A DNA stretch of 64,000 bases from Paenibacillus arenilitoris (GCF_014705655.1 NZ_JACXIY010000002.1:310001-374000); one strand, 5' to 3'. Shown: positions 8,571 to 17,501, counted from the first letter of the stretch. Made by a program: numbers and translations. The notes: generated from the letters alone by a model not told the origin.

Positions 8571-9110
8571 TTGTTTGACCCGACCGTCTTTGAAAACTTG
8601 AAGGTAGCCTTTGAAAACGAGCTTTACGACCTGGATAATTTGGACAGGGCCATCGATATCGCGAATCGGACCGACCGGCTGGACATGGCCGTCATGGCGC
8701 GGGAATTCGCGCTGCAATTCCGCCTTGCCGGCCGGACGGACGTTACCGCGGAGCTGCGGCTCCGCGCGACGCTCGCGGATCTTGCGGCAGAAATTCTCGA
8801 GACGGAGGGCGCGTCTCCGGGCTGCTCGCTGCAGCTGCGCTTCCATTTGCAAGTGAGCGAGCCGGATGCGCAATGCGGGCTGATCGAGGAGGCTTTGCGG
8901 CGGATCTGGCAGCCCGAATTAACGCCTAAGCAGACGATCAGCCGCGTTTACGGGCAGGAGCCGATCGTCCATACGAATCGGATCGAGCTCGATTTTAACC
9001 GGCAAATCAACGAGGAGCAAATGGAGGACATTCCGGAGCTGGCGCGGCATATGCTTCAAACGTTGAAGGAGCTCCGGACGTTTGCCGCATGGGCCCGGAT
9101 GCCGGAATAG
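8571..9110 (+). CDS. Hypothetical protein, mostly helical
   Basis: 179 residues with no domain I recognise. The N-terminal part is rich in short acidic and leucine helices (FDPTVFENLKVAFENELYDLDNLDRAIDIANRTDRLD); the C-terminal part ends MLQTLKELRTFAAWARMP. There is no signal peptide or membrane segment. The start is TTG at 8571 behind GAGGGGTG. It stands alone between the esterase and the preQ1 leader. Confidence 0.6.
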   Translation: MFDPTVFENLKVAFENELYDLDNLDRAIDIANRTDRLDMAVMAREFALQFRLAGRTDVTAELRLRATLADLAAEILETEGASPGCSLQLRFHLQVSEPDAQCGLIEEALRRIWQPELTPKQTISRVYGQEPIVHTNRIELDFNRQINEEQMEDIPELARHMLQTLKELRTFAAWARMPE

Positions 9111-9231
9111 CGGACGACCGCCGGGAAGATGCCGGGGGTAGTCAATCGGCGGAAGCTGTGTTATAGTACTTGAGAAACTACAACTGAAGAAGAAACGCCG
9201 GAGCTGCGTGCATGATGGGCGGGTTGCCGGG

Positions 9232-9263
9232 AGAGGTTCGCGAACTCCCTCTATAAAAAACTA
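9232..9263 (+). ncRNA. preQ1-I riboswitch aptamer
   Basis: The sequence AGAGGTTC (9232-9239), a short loop, CCCTCT and the A-rich tail ATAAAAAACTA match the compact preQ1 class I aptamer: a five-base-pair P1 stem (AGAGG with CCTCT) plus the A-rich strand that forms the pseudoknot. It lies 150 bp upstream of queC, the normal place for this riboswitch. Binding of prequeuosine1 is expected to lower expression of the queCDEF genes. Confidence 0.92.
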
Positions 9264-9269
9264 TGCATA

Positions 9270-9355
9270 ACGATGGCCCCGTCCAGGCGGCATCGTCGTT
9301 TTTGCGTTCGGCGCGAGGCGGGTTCACCGCTTCGCGCCGTTTCTTTGGTTTTTTT
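9270..9355 (+). terminator. Expression platform of the preQ1 riboswitch: two tandem candidate terminator hairpins
   Basis: The first candidate has a 6-bp outer stem ACGATG/CATCGT (9270-9296) followed by CGTTTTTG. The second is much stronger: arms 9309-9321 and 9327-9339 pair at 12 of 13 positions and are followed by TTTCTTTGGTTTTTTT. Either or both can end transcription before queC. Which one is switched by the aptamer cannot be told by eye. Confidence 0.65.
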
Positions 9356-9414
9356 GGCAAGGACGAAGGAATTCGGGCGATCTCTGTCTTCTCACAAGAG
9401 AGGGAGATGCGGCA

Positions 9415-10080
9415 ATGAAACAACAAAAAGCAATCGTCGTGTTCAGCGGCGGCCAAGATAGCACGACCTGCCTGTTCTGGGCGCTGGAGCGGTTCGCCGA
9501 GGTGGAGGCCGTTACGTTTAATTACGGACAGCGGCATAAGCTGGAGCTGGATTGCGCGGCGGACATCGCGCGGGAGCTGAACGTGAAGCATCATATTCTC
9601 GATATGTCGCTCCTGAACCAATTGGCGCCGAACGCGCTCACCCGGGACGATATCGCCATCGAGCAGAAGGAGGGGCAGCTGCCCTCCACGTTCGTGGACG
9701 GCAGAAACCTGCTGTTCCTGACCTTCGCGGCCGTGCTGGCAAAGCAGATCGGCGCGAAGCATATCGTTACCGGCGTCTGCGAGACGGACTTCAGCGGGTA
9801 TCCGGATTGCCGGGACGTCTTCATCAAGTCGCTTAATGTAACGCTTAACCTGTCGATGGACTATCCGTTCGTGATCGACACGCCGCTGATGTGGCTGAAT
9901 AAAGCCGAAACGTGGGAGCTGGCCGACCGGCTCGGCGCTTTCGATTTCGTCAGGGAGAGGACGCTCACTTGCTATAACGGCGTTATGGCGGACGGCTGCG
10001 GCGAGTGCCCGGCTTGCCGTCTCCGCCAAAAAGGACTCGACGATTACTTGGCGGTCCGCGGACGGGAGGCGAACGGCTGA
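9415..10080 (+). CDS. queC: 7-cyano-7-deazaguanine synthase QueC
   Basis: Converts 7-carboxy-7-deazaguanine to preQ0 with ATP and ammonia. 221 residues, the family norm. The PP-loop ATPase motif [12 protein letters not shown] is at residues 7-18, and the zinc-binding cysteines [14 protein letters not shown] are near residue 198, with a further Cys in [14 protein letters not shown] 9415 follows AGAGGGAGATGCGGCA. The queD start overlaps its stop (TGATG), so this is the first gene of a coupled queCDEF operon under the preQ1 riboswitch. Confidence 0.96.
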   Translation: MKQQKAIVVFSGGQDSTTCLFWALERFAEVEAVTFNYGQRHKLELDCAADIARELNVKHHILDMSLLNQLAPNALTRDDIAIEQKEGQLPSTFVDGRNLLFLTFAAVLAKQIGAKHIVTGVCETDFSGYPDCRDVFIKSLNVTLNLSMDYPFVIDTPLMWLNKAETWELADRLGAFDFVRERTLTCYNGVMADGCGECPACRLRQKGLDDYLAVRGREANG

Positions 10081-10520
10081 TGCTTCAGCAAATTTACCCG
10101 CAACCGGACCATCCGTACGAATACGAGCTGAACAAAGATTTTCAATTCGCGGCCGCCCACTATGTGCCTTCGGAGGAAGCGGGCAAATGCCGGCGGATGC
10201 ACGGCCATACCTATTACGCGAACGTGACGGTCGCCGGCGACGAGCTGGATCGGACCGGCTTTCTCGTGAATTTCGCGATCATCAAGCAGCTTATCCATGA
10301 CCGGTTCGATCATACGCTGCTGAACGACGATCGGGAGCTCTTCAGCGATACGGAGCCCGATCGGTTTCCGACGACGGAGGTCGTCGCCCGCACGATTTAT
10401 GAACTCGTGCAAGCCTATCTTGACGGCACGTCGAACCGTCCGCGCTGCGTGCAGGTGTTTCTGCGCGAGACGCCGACCAGCTACTGCATCTACAGGCCGA
10501 AGCGGAAGGCGGGATATTGA
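10080..10520 (+). CDS. queD: 6-carboxy-tetrahydropterin synthase QueD
   Basis: Makes 6-carboxy-5,6,7,8-tetrahydropterin from dihydroneopterin triphosphate, the first dedicated step to queuosine. 146 residues. The zinc-site and catalytic motif FAAAHYVPSEEAGKCRRMHG followed by HTY contains the CxxxHGH signature; TEVVARTIYELV and VFLRETPTS are also typical. ATG at 10080 shares its A with the queC stop; a longer upstream open frame lacks support. The stop overlaps the queE start in the same manner. Confidence 0.94.
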   Translation: MLQQIYPQPDHPYEYELNKDFQFAAAHYVPSEEAGKCRRMHGHTYYANVTVAGDELDRTGFLVNFAIIKQLIHDRFDHTLLNDDRELFSDTEPDRFPTTEVVARTIYELVQAYLDGTSNRPRCVQVFLRETPTSYCIYRPKRKAGY

Positions 10521-11251
10521 TGGCCGCTTCAAAGCGCATTCCCGTCATGGAAATATTCGGGCCGACCGTGCAGGGCGAAGGGATGGTCATCGGCCGCAAA
10601 ACGATGTTCGTCCGCACGGCGGGCTGCGACTACAGCTGCTCGTGGTGCGACTCCGCCTTCACCTGGGACGGCAGCGGCAAGGACGACATCCGCATGCTGA
10701 CGGCTTCCGAAATCGTGGAACAACTGAAAGAAACCGGCGGGGCCGGCTTCGATCACGTGACGCTGTCGGGCGGCAATCCGGCGCTGCTGCCGCAGCTCGG
10801 TGAGCTGATCGGGCTGCTGCACGAAGAAGGCATGCAGGTGGCGCTCGAGACGCAGGGCAGCCGCTGGCAGGATTGGTTCCCGGCGGTGGACGAGCTGACG
10901 CTCTCGCCCAAGCCGCCGAGCTCCGGGATGAAGACCGACTGGTCGGTACTCGGCGATATCATCGACAGGCTCCGCGAGCGGGCAGCCGATTTCAGCCTCA
11001 AAGTCGTCGTGTTCGACGACGCCGATCTCGCATATGCGGCCTCCGTCCACTCGCGCTACCCGGACGTGCCGTTCTATTTGCAGGCGGGCAACGGCCGGCT
11101 GCAGGAGACGGAGCCGGCGCGCATGCTGCCGTATTTGCTGGAACGCTACGAATGGCTGATCGATAAGGCGATGCGCAGCGAGGAGCTGAAGCGGGTTCGC
11201 GTGCTGCCGCAGCTCCATACGTGGGTTTGGGGCAACAAGAAAGGCGTTTGA
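10520..11251 (+). CDS. queE: 7-carboxy-7-deazaguanine synthase QueE (radical SAM)
   Basis: Radical SAM enzyme that contracts 6-carboxytetrahydropterin to 7-carboxy-7-deazaguanine. 243 residues. The N-terminal [20 protein letters not shown] leads into the 4Fe-4S motif CDYSCSWC (CxxxCxxC), followed by DSAFTW; the glycine-rich SAM strand SGGNPALL and the ETQGSRWQ stretch are also present. ATG at 10520 overlaps the queD TGA. A TTG directly in front (10517) is less likely. Confidence 0.94.
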   Translation: MAASKRIPVMEIFGPTVQGEGMVIGRKTMFVRTAGCDYSCSWCDSAFTWDGSGKDDIRMLTASEIVEQLKETGGAGFDHVTLSGGNPALLPQLGELIGLLHEEGMQVALETQGSRWQDWFPAVDELTLSPKPPSSGMKTDWSVLGDIIDRLRERAADFSLKVVVFDDADLAYAASVHSRYPDVPFYLQAGNGRLQETEPARMLPYLLERYEWLIDKAMRSEELKRVRVLPQLHTWVWGNKKGV

Positions 11252-11283
11252 TCCGATTTGAGAAGGAAAGAAGGGGTTCGATC

Positions 11284-11781
11284 ATGGGAGGAAGAAGCAA
11301 GGAGGAGCTGGACGGCGTTACGCTGCTCGGCAATCAGGGTACGAATTATTTATTCAACTATTCGCCGGAAATATTGGAGGCGTTCGATAACAAGCATCCG
11401 AACCGGGACTACTTCGTCAAGTTCAATTGCCCGGAATTTACGAGCCTGTGCCCGATGACGGGCCAGCCGGATTTTGCGACGATCTATATTTCCTACATTC
11501 CGGCCGTCAAAATGGTCGAGAGCAAGTCGCTCAAGCTGTATTTGTTCAGCTTCCGCAATCACGGCGATTTCCACGAGGACTGCGTAAACATCATCATGAA
11601 CGACCTGATCGCGCTCATGGATCCGAAGTATATCGAGGTATGGGGCAAATTTACGCCGCGCGGCGGCATTTCGATCGATCCCTACTGCAACTACGGAAAG
11701 CCGGGCACCAAATACGAGGCGATGGCGGAGCACCGTCTCATGAATCACGATATGTATCCGGAGAAGGTCGATAACCGGTAA
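11284..11781 (+). CDS. queF: NADPH-dependent 7-cyano-7-deazaguanine reductase QueF
   Basis: Reduces preQ0 to preQ1, the ligand of the riboswitch in front of the operon, so the pathway can shut itself off. 165 residues, the unimodular Bacillus type. The catalytic region [20 protein letters not shown] contains the nucleophilic Cys and the Asp seven residues later; the QueF motif ESKSLKLYL and the substrate-binding Glu in [11 protein letters not shown] follow. ATG 11284 follows AAGAAGGGG with seven-base spacing; the upstream in-frame ATG at 11221 lies within queE. Confidence 0.95.
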   Translation: MGGRSKEELDGVTLLGNQGTNYLFNYSPEILEAFDNKHPNRDYFVKFNCPEFTSLCPMTGQPDFATIYISYIPAVKMVESKSLKLYLFSFRNHGDFHEDCVNIIMNDLIALMDPKYIEVWGKFTPRGGISIDPYCNYGKPGTKYEAMAEHRLMNHDMYPEKVDNR

Positions 11782-11801
11782 AAATTTGGTACGGCAATTA
11801 T

Positions 11802-11829
11802 GAACACCTTTCGAGGTGTTCTTTTATTT
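11802..11829 (+). terminator. Terminator of the que operon
   Basis: GAACACCT-TTCG-AGGTGTTC, a perfect 8-bp stem with a stable tetraloop, followed by TTTTATTTT. Confidence 0.9.
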
Positions 11830-11836
11830 TCGCGGT

Positions 11837-12021
11837 TAACGGACTCAGGGGCCGTTATTCGAACGAAATAGGGCGGTTCGAGGCTGTAACGGACATGAAC
11901 GGCCTTATTCGCGCGAATTGGGGCATGACCTCCGAGTTTTTGTGCCAATAGCGTCATTACGGTCCGTTATTTTCCTGCGGCCGTCCGTCACGTCGAAATA
12001 AGCGCATCCCGGTCCGTTAGC
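11837..12021. repeat. Four-unit palindromic repeat array (spacing 50, 62, 50 bp)
   Basis: Four degenerate 23-bp units begin at 11837, 11887, 11949 and 11999. The best form is TAACGGAC...CCGTTATT, with inverted arms TAACGG/CCGTTA around a variable centre. Units 1, 2 and 4 are followed by a related tail (CGCGCGAATTGGGG-like). The 500-bp gap between queF and selO has no gene; this array and the tandem repeat after it fill most of it. The spacing matches that of the arrays at 44703 and 45733, though the sequence differs. I read it as a family of intergenic repeats; its function is unknown. Confidence 0.65.
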
Positions 12022-12072
12022 TTCACGCTAATATCGGGAAGGGCGTGCGTGTAAGCCGCGCTATCCGTGTGC

Positions 12073-12188
12073 CATTCGACACATCCGACACATCTGACAC
12101 ATCCGCTCCATTCGCGACACCGCGCCACTCGTGGCATCCGCGTCATCTGCGCCATTCGCGGCACTAACGACATTCGCGCGATCCGCGC
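12073..12188. repeat. Degenerate 9-bp tandem repeat
   Basis: About thirteen consecutive units close to CATCCGACA or CATTCGCGN (for example CATTCGACA, CATCCGACA, CATCTGACA), one of them 8 bp long. It resembles a decayed minisatellite and lies between the palindromic array and the selO promoter region. No open frame across it looks like a protein. Confidence 0.65.
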
Positions 12189-12303
12189 TTATAAAGTGTA
12201 TAATAACGTTGAGGCAGAAAAACACTAAAATGGTTGCATCTGCACGTTACGGATTACCAATGAACGACCATACATGAATAGCCGCATGAGAGAAGGAGAT
12301 CCA

Positions 12304-13776
12304 ATGAGCGACAATCAAGTCAAAACGGAAGCGGGCTGGAACTTCGACAACAGTTACGCCCGGCTGCCGGAGACGTTATTCACGAAGCAGGACCTGAATC
12401 CGGTGCGCTCGCCGAAGCTGATCGTCGTCAACGGCCCGCTGGCGGCGTCCCTCGGACTCAGCGCCGAAGCGCTGGGGAGCGAGGAAGGCGCGGCCGTGCT
12501 GGCCGGCAACCGGGCTCCCGAAGGCGCGCTGCCGCTTGCCCAGGCTTATGCCGGCCATCAATTCGGCCACTTTACGATGCTCGGGGACGGCCGCGCGCTG
12601 CTGCTCGGCGAGCAGATGACGCCCGCCGGCGATCGCTTCGATATTCAGCTCAAAGGCTCGGGCCGGACGCCGTATTCCCGCGGAGGGGACGGCAGGGCGG
12701 CGCTCGGTCCGATGCTGCGCGAGTACATCATCAGCGAGGCGATGCACGCGCTCGGCATTCCGACGACGCGCAGCCTGGCGGTGGCATCGACCGGCGAAAC
12801 CGTCATGCGCGAGACCGGTCTGCCGGGCGCGGTGCTGACCCGCGTGGCGGCCAGCCATCTCCGCGTCGGCACGTTTCAATTCGCCGCGAGCCGGGGCTCC
12901 GAGGAGGATCTCCGGGCGCTGGCCGATTACGCGATCGAAAGGCATTATCCATTCGTCGCCGCGGACGGGAGCCGTTATCTCTCCCTTCTCCGGGAAGTGG
13001 TCAAGCGCCAGGCTTCGCTCATCGCGAAGTGGCAGCTCGTCGGCTTCGTTCACGGGGTGATGAATACCGACAACATGGCCATAAGCGGAGAAACGATCGA
13101 TTACGGCCCATGCGCGTTCATGGACGCCTTCGACCCGGCGACGGTATTCAGCTCCATCGACGCGAACGGCCGGTACGCTTACGCCAACCAGCCTCCGATC
13201 GGCGCATGGAACCTCGCGCGATTCGCCGAAGCGCTGCTGCCGCTGCTGCATGAAGACGAGGACGAGGCCGTCAAGCTCGCCGAGGAGGCGCTATCGGCGT
13301 TCGCCGAACTCTACCACCGGAACTGGCTTGCGGGCATGCGGGCCAAGCTCGGCCTCTTTCACGAAGACGAGCAGGACGAAGCCCTCGTGAAGGAGCTGCT
13401 TCGCATGATGCGGGAGAACCGGGCGGACTATACGAATACGTTCGTTGCCTTGACCTTCGACAGGCCGGAGGATACGGGCCTGTCCTGCGACAAGTCGTTC
13501 GCCGATTGGCTGGAGCGGTGGCGGGGCAGACGAGGCGGTCAGCCGGAGACGGAGACGGCGTCGCGCGCGATGATGCAAGCCAGTAACCCCGCGGTCATCC
13601 CCCGCAACCACCGGGTGGAGGAGGCGCTCGAGGCGGCGCAGAACGGCGACCTCGGCGTCATGGAGCGTCTTCTCGCCGCGCTTGCGGATCCGTTCGCGCA
13701 TTCGCCGGAGCAGGCCGAATACGCCAAGCCGTCCGAGCCGTCCGGCCGCCCTTACCGCACCTTCTGCGGAACCTGA
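12304..13776 (+). CDS. selO: Protein adenylyltransferase SelO (YdiU family)
   Basis: Pseudokinase-fold enzyme that transfers AMP from ATP to protein hydroxyl groups; in E. coli it acts in the oxidative stress response. 490 residues, family length. Signature segments include [20 protein letters not shown], the ATP-site [34 protein letters not shown] and the metal-binding [19 protein letters not shown]. The C terminus is TFCGT, with a Cys where eukaryotic SelO has selenocysteine. ATG 12304 lies four bases behind AAGGAGAT; an upstream in-frame ATG at 12274 has no ribosome binding site. Confidence 0.93.
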   Translation: MSDNQVKTEAGWNFDNSYARLPETLFTKQDLNPVRSPKLIVVNGPLAASLGLSAEALGSEEGAAVLAGNRAPEGALPLAQAYAGHQFGHFTMLGDGRALLLGEQMTPAGDRFDIQLKGSGRTPYSRGGDGRAALGPMLREYIISEAMHALGIPTTRSLAVASTGETVMRETGLPGAVLTRVAASHLRVGTFQFAASRGSEEDLRALADYAIERHYPFVAADGSRYLSLLREVVKRQASLIAKWQLVGFVHGVMNTDNMAISGETIDYGPCAFMDAFDPATVFSSIDANGRYAYANQPPIGAWNLARFAEALLPLLHEDEDEAVKLAEEALSAFAELYHRNWLAGMRAKLGLFHEDEQDEALVKELLRMMRENRADYTNTFVALTFDRPEDTGLSCDKSFADWLERWRGRRGGQPETETASRAMMQASNPAVIPRNHRVEEALEAAQNGDLGVMERLLAALADPFAHSPEQAEYAKPSEPSGRPYRTFCGT

Positions 13777-13792
13777 CGGCGGCGGCTTTTTC

Positions 13793-14263
13793 TTAGACGG
13801 CCATCTTCCGCAATTGCGCTTCAAGCCGGTCAAGATTTTGCTCGTTGGCCGGCGCCGCGATTTTCTTGATGGCGTTGAATACGGCAGCTTCTTCGAAAAG
13901 CTGGCGCCAAGTCAGCCTGGTTTTGCCGCCGTCATCCTCGAAGATGGCCGTGAGCTGAAAATGGGGCGCGGAAAGATGACGCAGCACGATCCGTTCAGGT
14001 CCGATTTCGACAAATTCGCTTTTGTTGGCATAATCGGCTCCGTTCGGTCCGTGCATCACGAACTCCCATATCCCTCCCGGGCGTAAATCAAATTCGCGGA
14101 AAGTGTTCGTAAATCCGTCCGGCCCCCACCACTGCGCCAAATGCTCGGGATTAGTCCAGGCTTCGTAAACGAGAGCGGGGGATGCATTCAACACCCGCGT
14201 CGATACGAATTCAAATTTATCCGTTGCGCTGTTTTCGTTATTTGCCGCATCGTTTTCCGTCAT
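13793..14263 (-). CDS. SRPBCC/AHSA1-family protein
   Basis: 156 residues with the START-like helix-grip fold of the AHSA1 family: FEFVSTRVLNASPALVYEAW, then TNPEHLAQWWGPDGF and RPGGIWEFVMHGPNG, ending in a C-terminal helix NLDRLEAQLRKM. Members bind hydrophobic ligands; the substrate is unknown. The first 15 residues are an Asn/Asp-rich tail. It converges on selO with only 16 bp between stops. Its promoter, about 90 bp upstream, has the layout of a MerR-type activated promoter. Confidence 0.85.
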   Translation of the reverse strand: MTENDAANNENSATDKFEFVSTRVLNASPALVYEAWTNPEHLAQWWGPDGFTNTFREFDLRPGGIWEFVMHGPNGADYANKSEFVEIGPERIVLRHLSAPHFQLTAIFEDDGGKTRLTWRQLFEEAAVFNAIKKIAAPANEQNLDRLEAQLRKMAV

Positions 14264-14353
14264 GTCCGTTCCTCCTCTGTATGTTATAGCAGGTTACCGC
14301 AAGCTCGACAGGTCGGCTTCGTTCTAAAGCCTGTTCCTCGAACCGGTAGCTAT

Positions 14354-14384
14354 ACTATAAAACATGACGTTACGTCATGTGCAA
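14354..14384 (-). promoter_or_regulatory. MerR-type promoter with palindromic operator in a 19-bp spacer
   Basis: On the minus strand TTGCAC (14384-14379) and TATAGT (14359-14354) are separated by 19 bp instead of 17. The spacer is filled by the palindrome CATGACG-TTA-CGTCATG (14363-14379). Overlong spacers with a centred dyad are the hallmark of MerR-family promoters, where the regulator twists the DNA to allow transcription. It drives the AHSA1-type gene; no MerR gene is in this window. Confidence 0.6.
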
Positions 14385-14420
14385 GCTTTTCCGCTCTTAG
14401 GCGCCCGAAATATTGTTATT

Positions 14421-14468
14421 AAACAAAGAAGAAGCTCCGCCGGCCTGCGGCTGGCGGGAGCTTCTTCC
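14421..14468 (-). terminator. Terminator of the siderophore-binding protein gene
   Basis: Long GC-rich stem (GAAGAAGCTCC / GGAGCTTCTTC on the outer part) just after the stop, followed on the minus strand by TTTGTTTAAT. Confidence 0.85.
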
Positions 14469-14473
14469 TTGTT

Positions 14474-15490
14474 TTATTTCACCGACAGCAGGCTTTCGGT
14501 AATGAAGTCCAGCTGCGCTTCCAGCGATATCGGGTCGTTGTACGTATCGGCCTTCGGATTCAGTTGGAACACATGGCCGGCCTTCACCGCGGGGAGTCCG
14601 TTCCACAGCGGGTTGTCGTATACGATTTTCGGATCGCTCGTATCGCCGGACCACGGGCACGTGAAAATAATGTCGCCGGCGTATTCGGGGAGCATCTCGA
14701 GGGAGATGGACGCCCAGCCCGTTCCGCTGTCGATCGCTTCTTTCTGCGCGCCTGCCGGCGCCTTCAAGCCGAATTCGCCGTAAATGATTTCGCCGCCGCG
14801 GCCGTAATTGTGGCCGAACACGTACAATCCTTTCGAATAGGGATTCAAAATCGATACCGTTTTGTCGCCGACGGCCGCTTGGATCTGCGGCTTCAGCTCG
14901 CCGATTTTTTGATCCCACTGCTCGACCCATGCTTTCGCTTCGGCTTCTTTGCCGGTCAGCTTGCCGAATTCGAGCATTTGGTCTTTATAGTTCAGCTTGC
15001 CGTACTCGATCGCGACGACCGGCGCAATCTGCTCCAGCTCTTCAATGCCTTCCGTGCCGGTAAATACGATGATCAGGTCGGGATCGAGCTCAAGAATCCG
15101 TTCGGGCGATGCGGTGTTGCCGAGGCTTTCGACGCCGTCCAGCAACCCTTCAAAATACGGGTTGGCCATGGCGCCTTCCCCGATACCGACCGGCTTCGCG
15201 CCCAGCGCCAGAAAATAGCCGGTGTAAAAGGTGGTCGTATCGACGATTCGCTTCGGATTTTTCGGCACCCGGACATCCCCGTTGCCGGCCTTGAACGTGA
15301 CGGTTTCCGCATCCCTGGCCGCTCCTTCGTCGTTCGAGTTTGAGGCGGGGGTAGGCGAAGCGGCGTTCGTCGGCTCGTCGGACGTTTGCCCGCCGTTCGC
15401 AGGCGCCTGGCCGCACGCTCCGAGCAGCAGCGTTATGGCCAATAGAAACACAAGCAATGCATAAGGTCTAATCGATTTGTTCAAAATCAT
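14474..15490 (-). CDS. Iron-siderophore ABC transporter substrate-binding lipoprotein
   Basis: 338-residue FecB/FhuD-type (TroA-like, class III) periplasmic-binding lipoprotein. The signal peptide MILNKSIRPYALLVFLLAIT ends in the lipobox LLGACG, with the Cys at residue 26; a Thr/Ser/Pro/Asn-rich linker follows, then the binding fold (VPKNPKRIVDTTTFYTGYFLALGAKPVGIG; LDPDLIIVFTG). ATG 15490 sits four bases behind TAGGAG. A strong Fur box lies directly upstream, so expression should rise when iron is scarce. No permease or ATPase gene is adjacent, so it must share a transporter encoded elsewhere. Confidence 0.9.
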   Translation of the reverse strand: MILNKSIRPYALLVFLLAITLLLGACGQAPANGGQTSDEPTNAASPTPASNSNDEGAARDAETVTFKAGNGDVRVPKNPKRIVDTTTFYTGYFLALGAKPVGIGEGAMANPYFEGLLDGVESLGNTASPERILELDPDLIIVFTGTEGIEELEQIAPVVAIEYGKLNYKDQMLEFGKLTGKEAEAKAWVEQWDQKIGELKPQIQAAVGDKTVSILNPYSKGLYVFGHNYGRGGEIIYGEFGLKAPAGAQKEAIDSGTGWASISLEMLPEYAGDIIFTCPWSGDTSDPKIVYDNPLWNGLPAVKAGHVFQLNPKADTYNDPISLEAQLDFITESLLSVK

Positions 15491-15508
15491 TCCGCTCCTA
15501 TGTAAGTG

Positions 15509-15531
15509 ATATTGATAATCGTTATCAATAT
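15509..15531 (-). promoter_or_regulatory. Fur box
   Basis: A perfect dyad, ATATTGATAA / TTATCAATAT around TCG, containing TGATAATCGTTATCA, one base from the Firmicutes 7-1-7 Fur consensus. It is about 20 bp upstream of the siderophore-binding protein start codon. Confidence 0.9.
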
Positions 15532-15663
15532 AGCACAGCACAGGTAGGTTGGCAATCCATTTTTGTTTTTTCCGTGCAGCTTCCCGCGGCAGAGCTGCCG
15601 ATTTCCAATTTTCGTCTGATTATTACTCTAATTATTAGGGTGTTTCCAAAAATAAGGCCATGT

Positions 15664-15702
15664 TACAATCATCCCTGTTACGGATTGATGATAACGCTTT
15701 CA
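15664..15702 (+). promoter_or_regulatory. Probable cellulase promoter with cre-like site
   Basis: TACAAT at 15664-15669 is a plausible -10 box. TGATAACGCTTTCA at 15689-15702 matches the CcpA cre consensus TGWAANCGNTNWCA at 13 of 14 positions and would lie just downstream of the transcription start, the usual place for repression by preferred sugars. The leader to the GH5 start is about 110 bases. Confidence 0.6.
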
Positions 15703-15785
15703 CGAAAGGAGGGCGCGGTTAAGTACTCGCTTGGCAAAGCCTTGCAAAATAGCTTTAACCATTTTCGAAGGAGGTTTCCGACTTT

Positions 15786-17501
15786 ATGCATTCATCCCGT
15801 AGGCTTATTGGCTTGATCCTTGCGGCATCGCTCATGCTCGCGCTGTTCGTTCCTTCCGCCGGCGCGGATTCGCCGAAGAAATCCGCGCTTCCCGTACCGA
15901 AGAGCAACATGCAATCGTACGTCGAGGCGATGCAGCCGGGCTGGAATCTCGGCAACACGTTCGACGCGACCGGGGAGGACGAGACGTCCTGGGGCAACCC
16001 GCGCGTGACGAAGCAGCTCATTAAGCATATCGCCTCGCAAGGCTATAACAGCATCCGCATCCCGATCACATGGGATCAACGGTTAGGCGCGGCGCCGGGC
16101 TATGCGATCGATCCGCCGTTTCTGGACCGCGTGGAAGAGGTCGTGGACTGGTCGCTTGACGCCGGCTTGTACGTCATGATCAACCTGCATCACGACTCCT
16201 GGCTGTGGGTGAACCGGATGGGCGCCGAGCAGGATGCCGTGCTCGCCCGTTACGAAGCGGCATGGACGCAGATCGCCGACCGGTTCAAAAACCATTCGAA
16301 GAAGCTGTCGTTCGAAAGCATTAACGAGCCGCGCTTCTCGGACGGCTGGGGCGAGAGCGGCGAAGCCCACTTCGCGATGCTCCATGAACTGAACGCGGCA
16401 TTCCATGCGATCGTGCGCTCCTCCGGCGGCCGCAACGCCGAGCGCCCGCTCGTGCTGCCGACGCTGGAGACGAACGCGAGCCAAGACCGGCTTGACGCGC
16501 TGGTCGACACGGTCGGCGCGCTTGACGATCCGAACCTGATCGCCACCGTCCACTATTACGGGTTTTGGCCGTTCAGCGTCAACATCGCTGGCTTTACCCG
16601 CTTCAACGAGGAAACGAAGAACGATATCGTCCAAACGTTCGACCGGGTTTACGAATCGCTGGTCGCCCAAGGGATCCCCGTCATTCTCGGCGAATACGGC
16701 TTGCTCGGCTTCGACAAAAATACGGGCACGATCGAACAGGGCGAGAAGCTGAAATTTTTTGAGTATTTGCTTCATTACGTGCAGGAGAGAGGCATCACCC
16801 ATATGGTATGGGACAATGGCCAGCATCTCGACCGCCGGGCGCTGAAGTGGAACGATCCGCAGCTGTTCGGCATGATGAAGGCGAGCTGGAAGGGGCGCTC
16901 CGCGGTCGCGGAAACCGATTTGATTTATTTGGCCAAAGGCGCGGCCGCGCAGGACGTCTCGATCCGGCTCGAGCCGAACGGCAATAAGCTGACGGAGCTT
17001 CGGCACGGCGGCAAGAAGCTGCGCAAAGGCGCCGACTATACGGTCGCCGGCGACGTCCTGACGGTGAAGGCCGGCTTGCTCGCGAAGCTGACGGCGTCGG
17101 GCGACTACGGCGAGAACGCGGAGCTCGTCGCCGATTTCAACAAAGGCCAGGACTGGACGTTCGACGTCATCGTCTACGACGTGCCGGTGCTGCAGAGCGT
17201 TGCCGGAACGACGGACGACTTCGCGATTCCGGCCTCCTTCAACGGCGACAGGCTCGCCACGATGGAAGCCGTCTACGCCGCGGGCGGCAACGCGGGTCCG
17301 CAGAACTGGACGCCGTTCAAGGAATTCGGGTACGCCTTCTCGCCGTCGTACGAGACGAACGAGATCGCGCTCACGCCGAATTTCTTCAATGAAGTGAACG
17401 ACGGCGAGGTCATCCTCACGTTCCACTTCTGGAGCGGCAAAACCGTTAAGTATACGATTGCGAAGACCGGATCTTCCGTGGTCGGATCGGCTGGCGAATA
17501 A
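15786..17501 (+). CDS. Secreted GH5 endoglucanase with CBM_X2-like module
   Basis: 571 residues. A Sec signal peptide (MHSSRRLIGLILAASLMLAL, then FVPSAGADS) shows export. The GH5 domain (residues 38-370) has GWNLGNTFDATG, IRIPITWDQRLG, the general acid/base Glu in FESINEPRF, HYYGFWPF and the nucleophile Glu in ILGEYGLLG. The C-terminal 190 residues, from AKGAAAQDVSIRLEPNGNKL, are an Ig-like CBM_X2 module that binds cellulose or anchors at the wall. Likely an endo-beta-1,4-glucanase. ATG 15786 lies behind AAGGAGG with ten-base spacing. A cre-like site in the leader suggests glucose repression. Confidence 0.92.
   Translation: MHSSRRLIGLILAASLMLALFVPSAGADSPKKSALPVPKSNMQSYVEAMQPGWNLGNTFDATGEDETSWGNPRVTKQLIKHIASQGYNSIRIPITWDQRLGAAPGYAIDPPFLDRVEEVVDWSLDAGLYVMINLHHDSWLWVNRMGAEQDAVLARYEAAWTQIADRFKNHSKKLSFESINEPRFSDGWGESGEAHFAMLHELNAAFHAIVRSSGGRNAERPLVLPTLETNASQDRLDALVDTVGALDDPNLIATVHYYGFWPFSVNIAGFTRFNEETKNDIVQTFDRVYESLVAQGIPVILGEYGLLGFDKNTGTIEQGEKLKFFEYLLHYVQERGITHMVWDNGQHLDRRALKWNDPQLFGMMKASWKGRSAVAETDLIYLAKGAAAQDVSIRLEPNGNKLTELRHGGKKLRKGADYTVAGDVLTVKAGLLAKLTASGDYGENAELVADFNKGQDWTFDVIVYDVPVLQSVAGTTDDFAIPASFNGDRLATMEAVYAAGGNAGPQNWTPFKEFGYAFSPSYETNEIALTPNFFNEVNDGEVILTFHFWSGKTVKYTIAKTGSSVVGSAGE

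Noticed and set aside
11988..12173. Minus-strand coding frame across the 9-bp tandem repeat
   Set aside because: The reading frame is only open because the repeat period is a multiple of three; its composition is not protein-like and there is no ribosome binding site.
13760..13776. Selenocysteine in SelO
   Set aside because: The C-terminal motif has an ordinary Cys codon followed by Gly-Thr and a TGA stop; bacterial SelO normally uses Cys.
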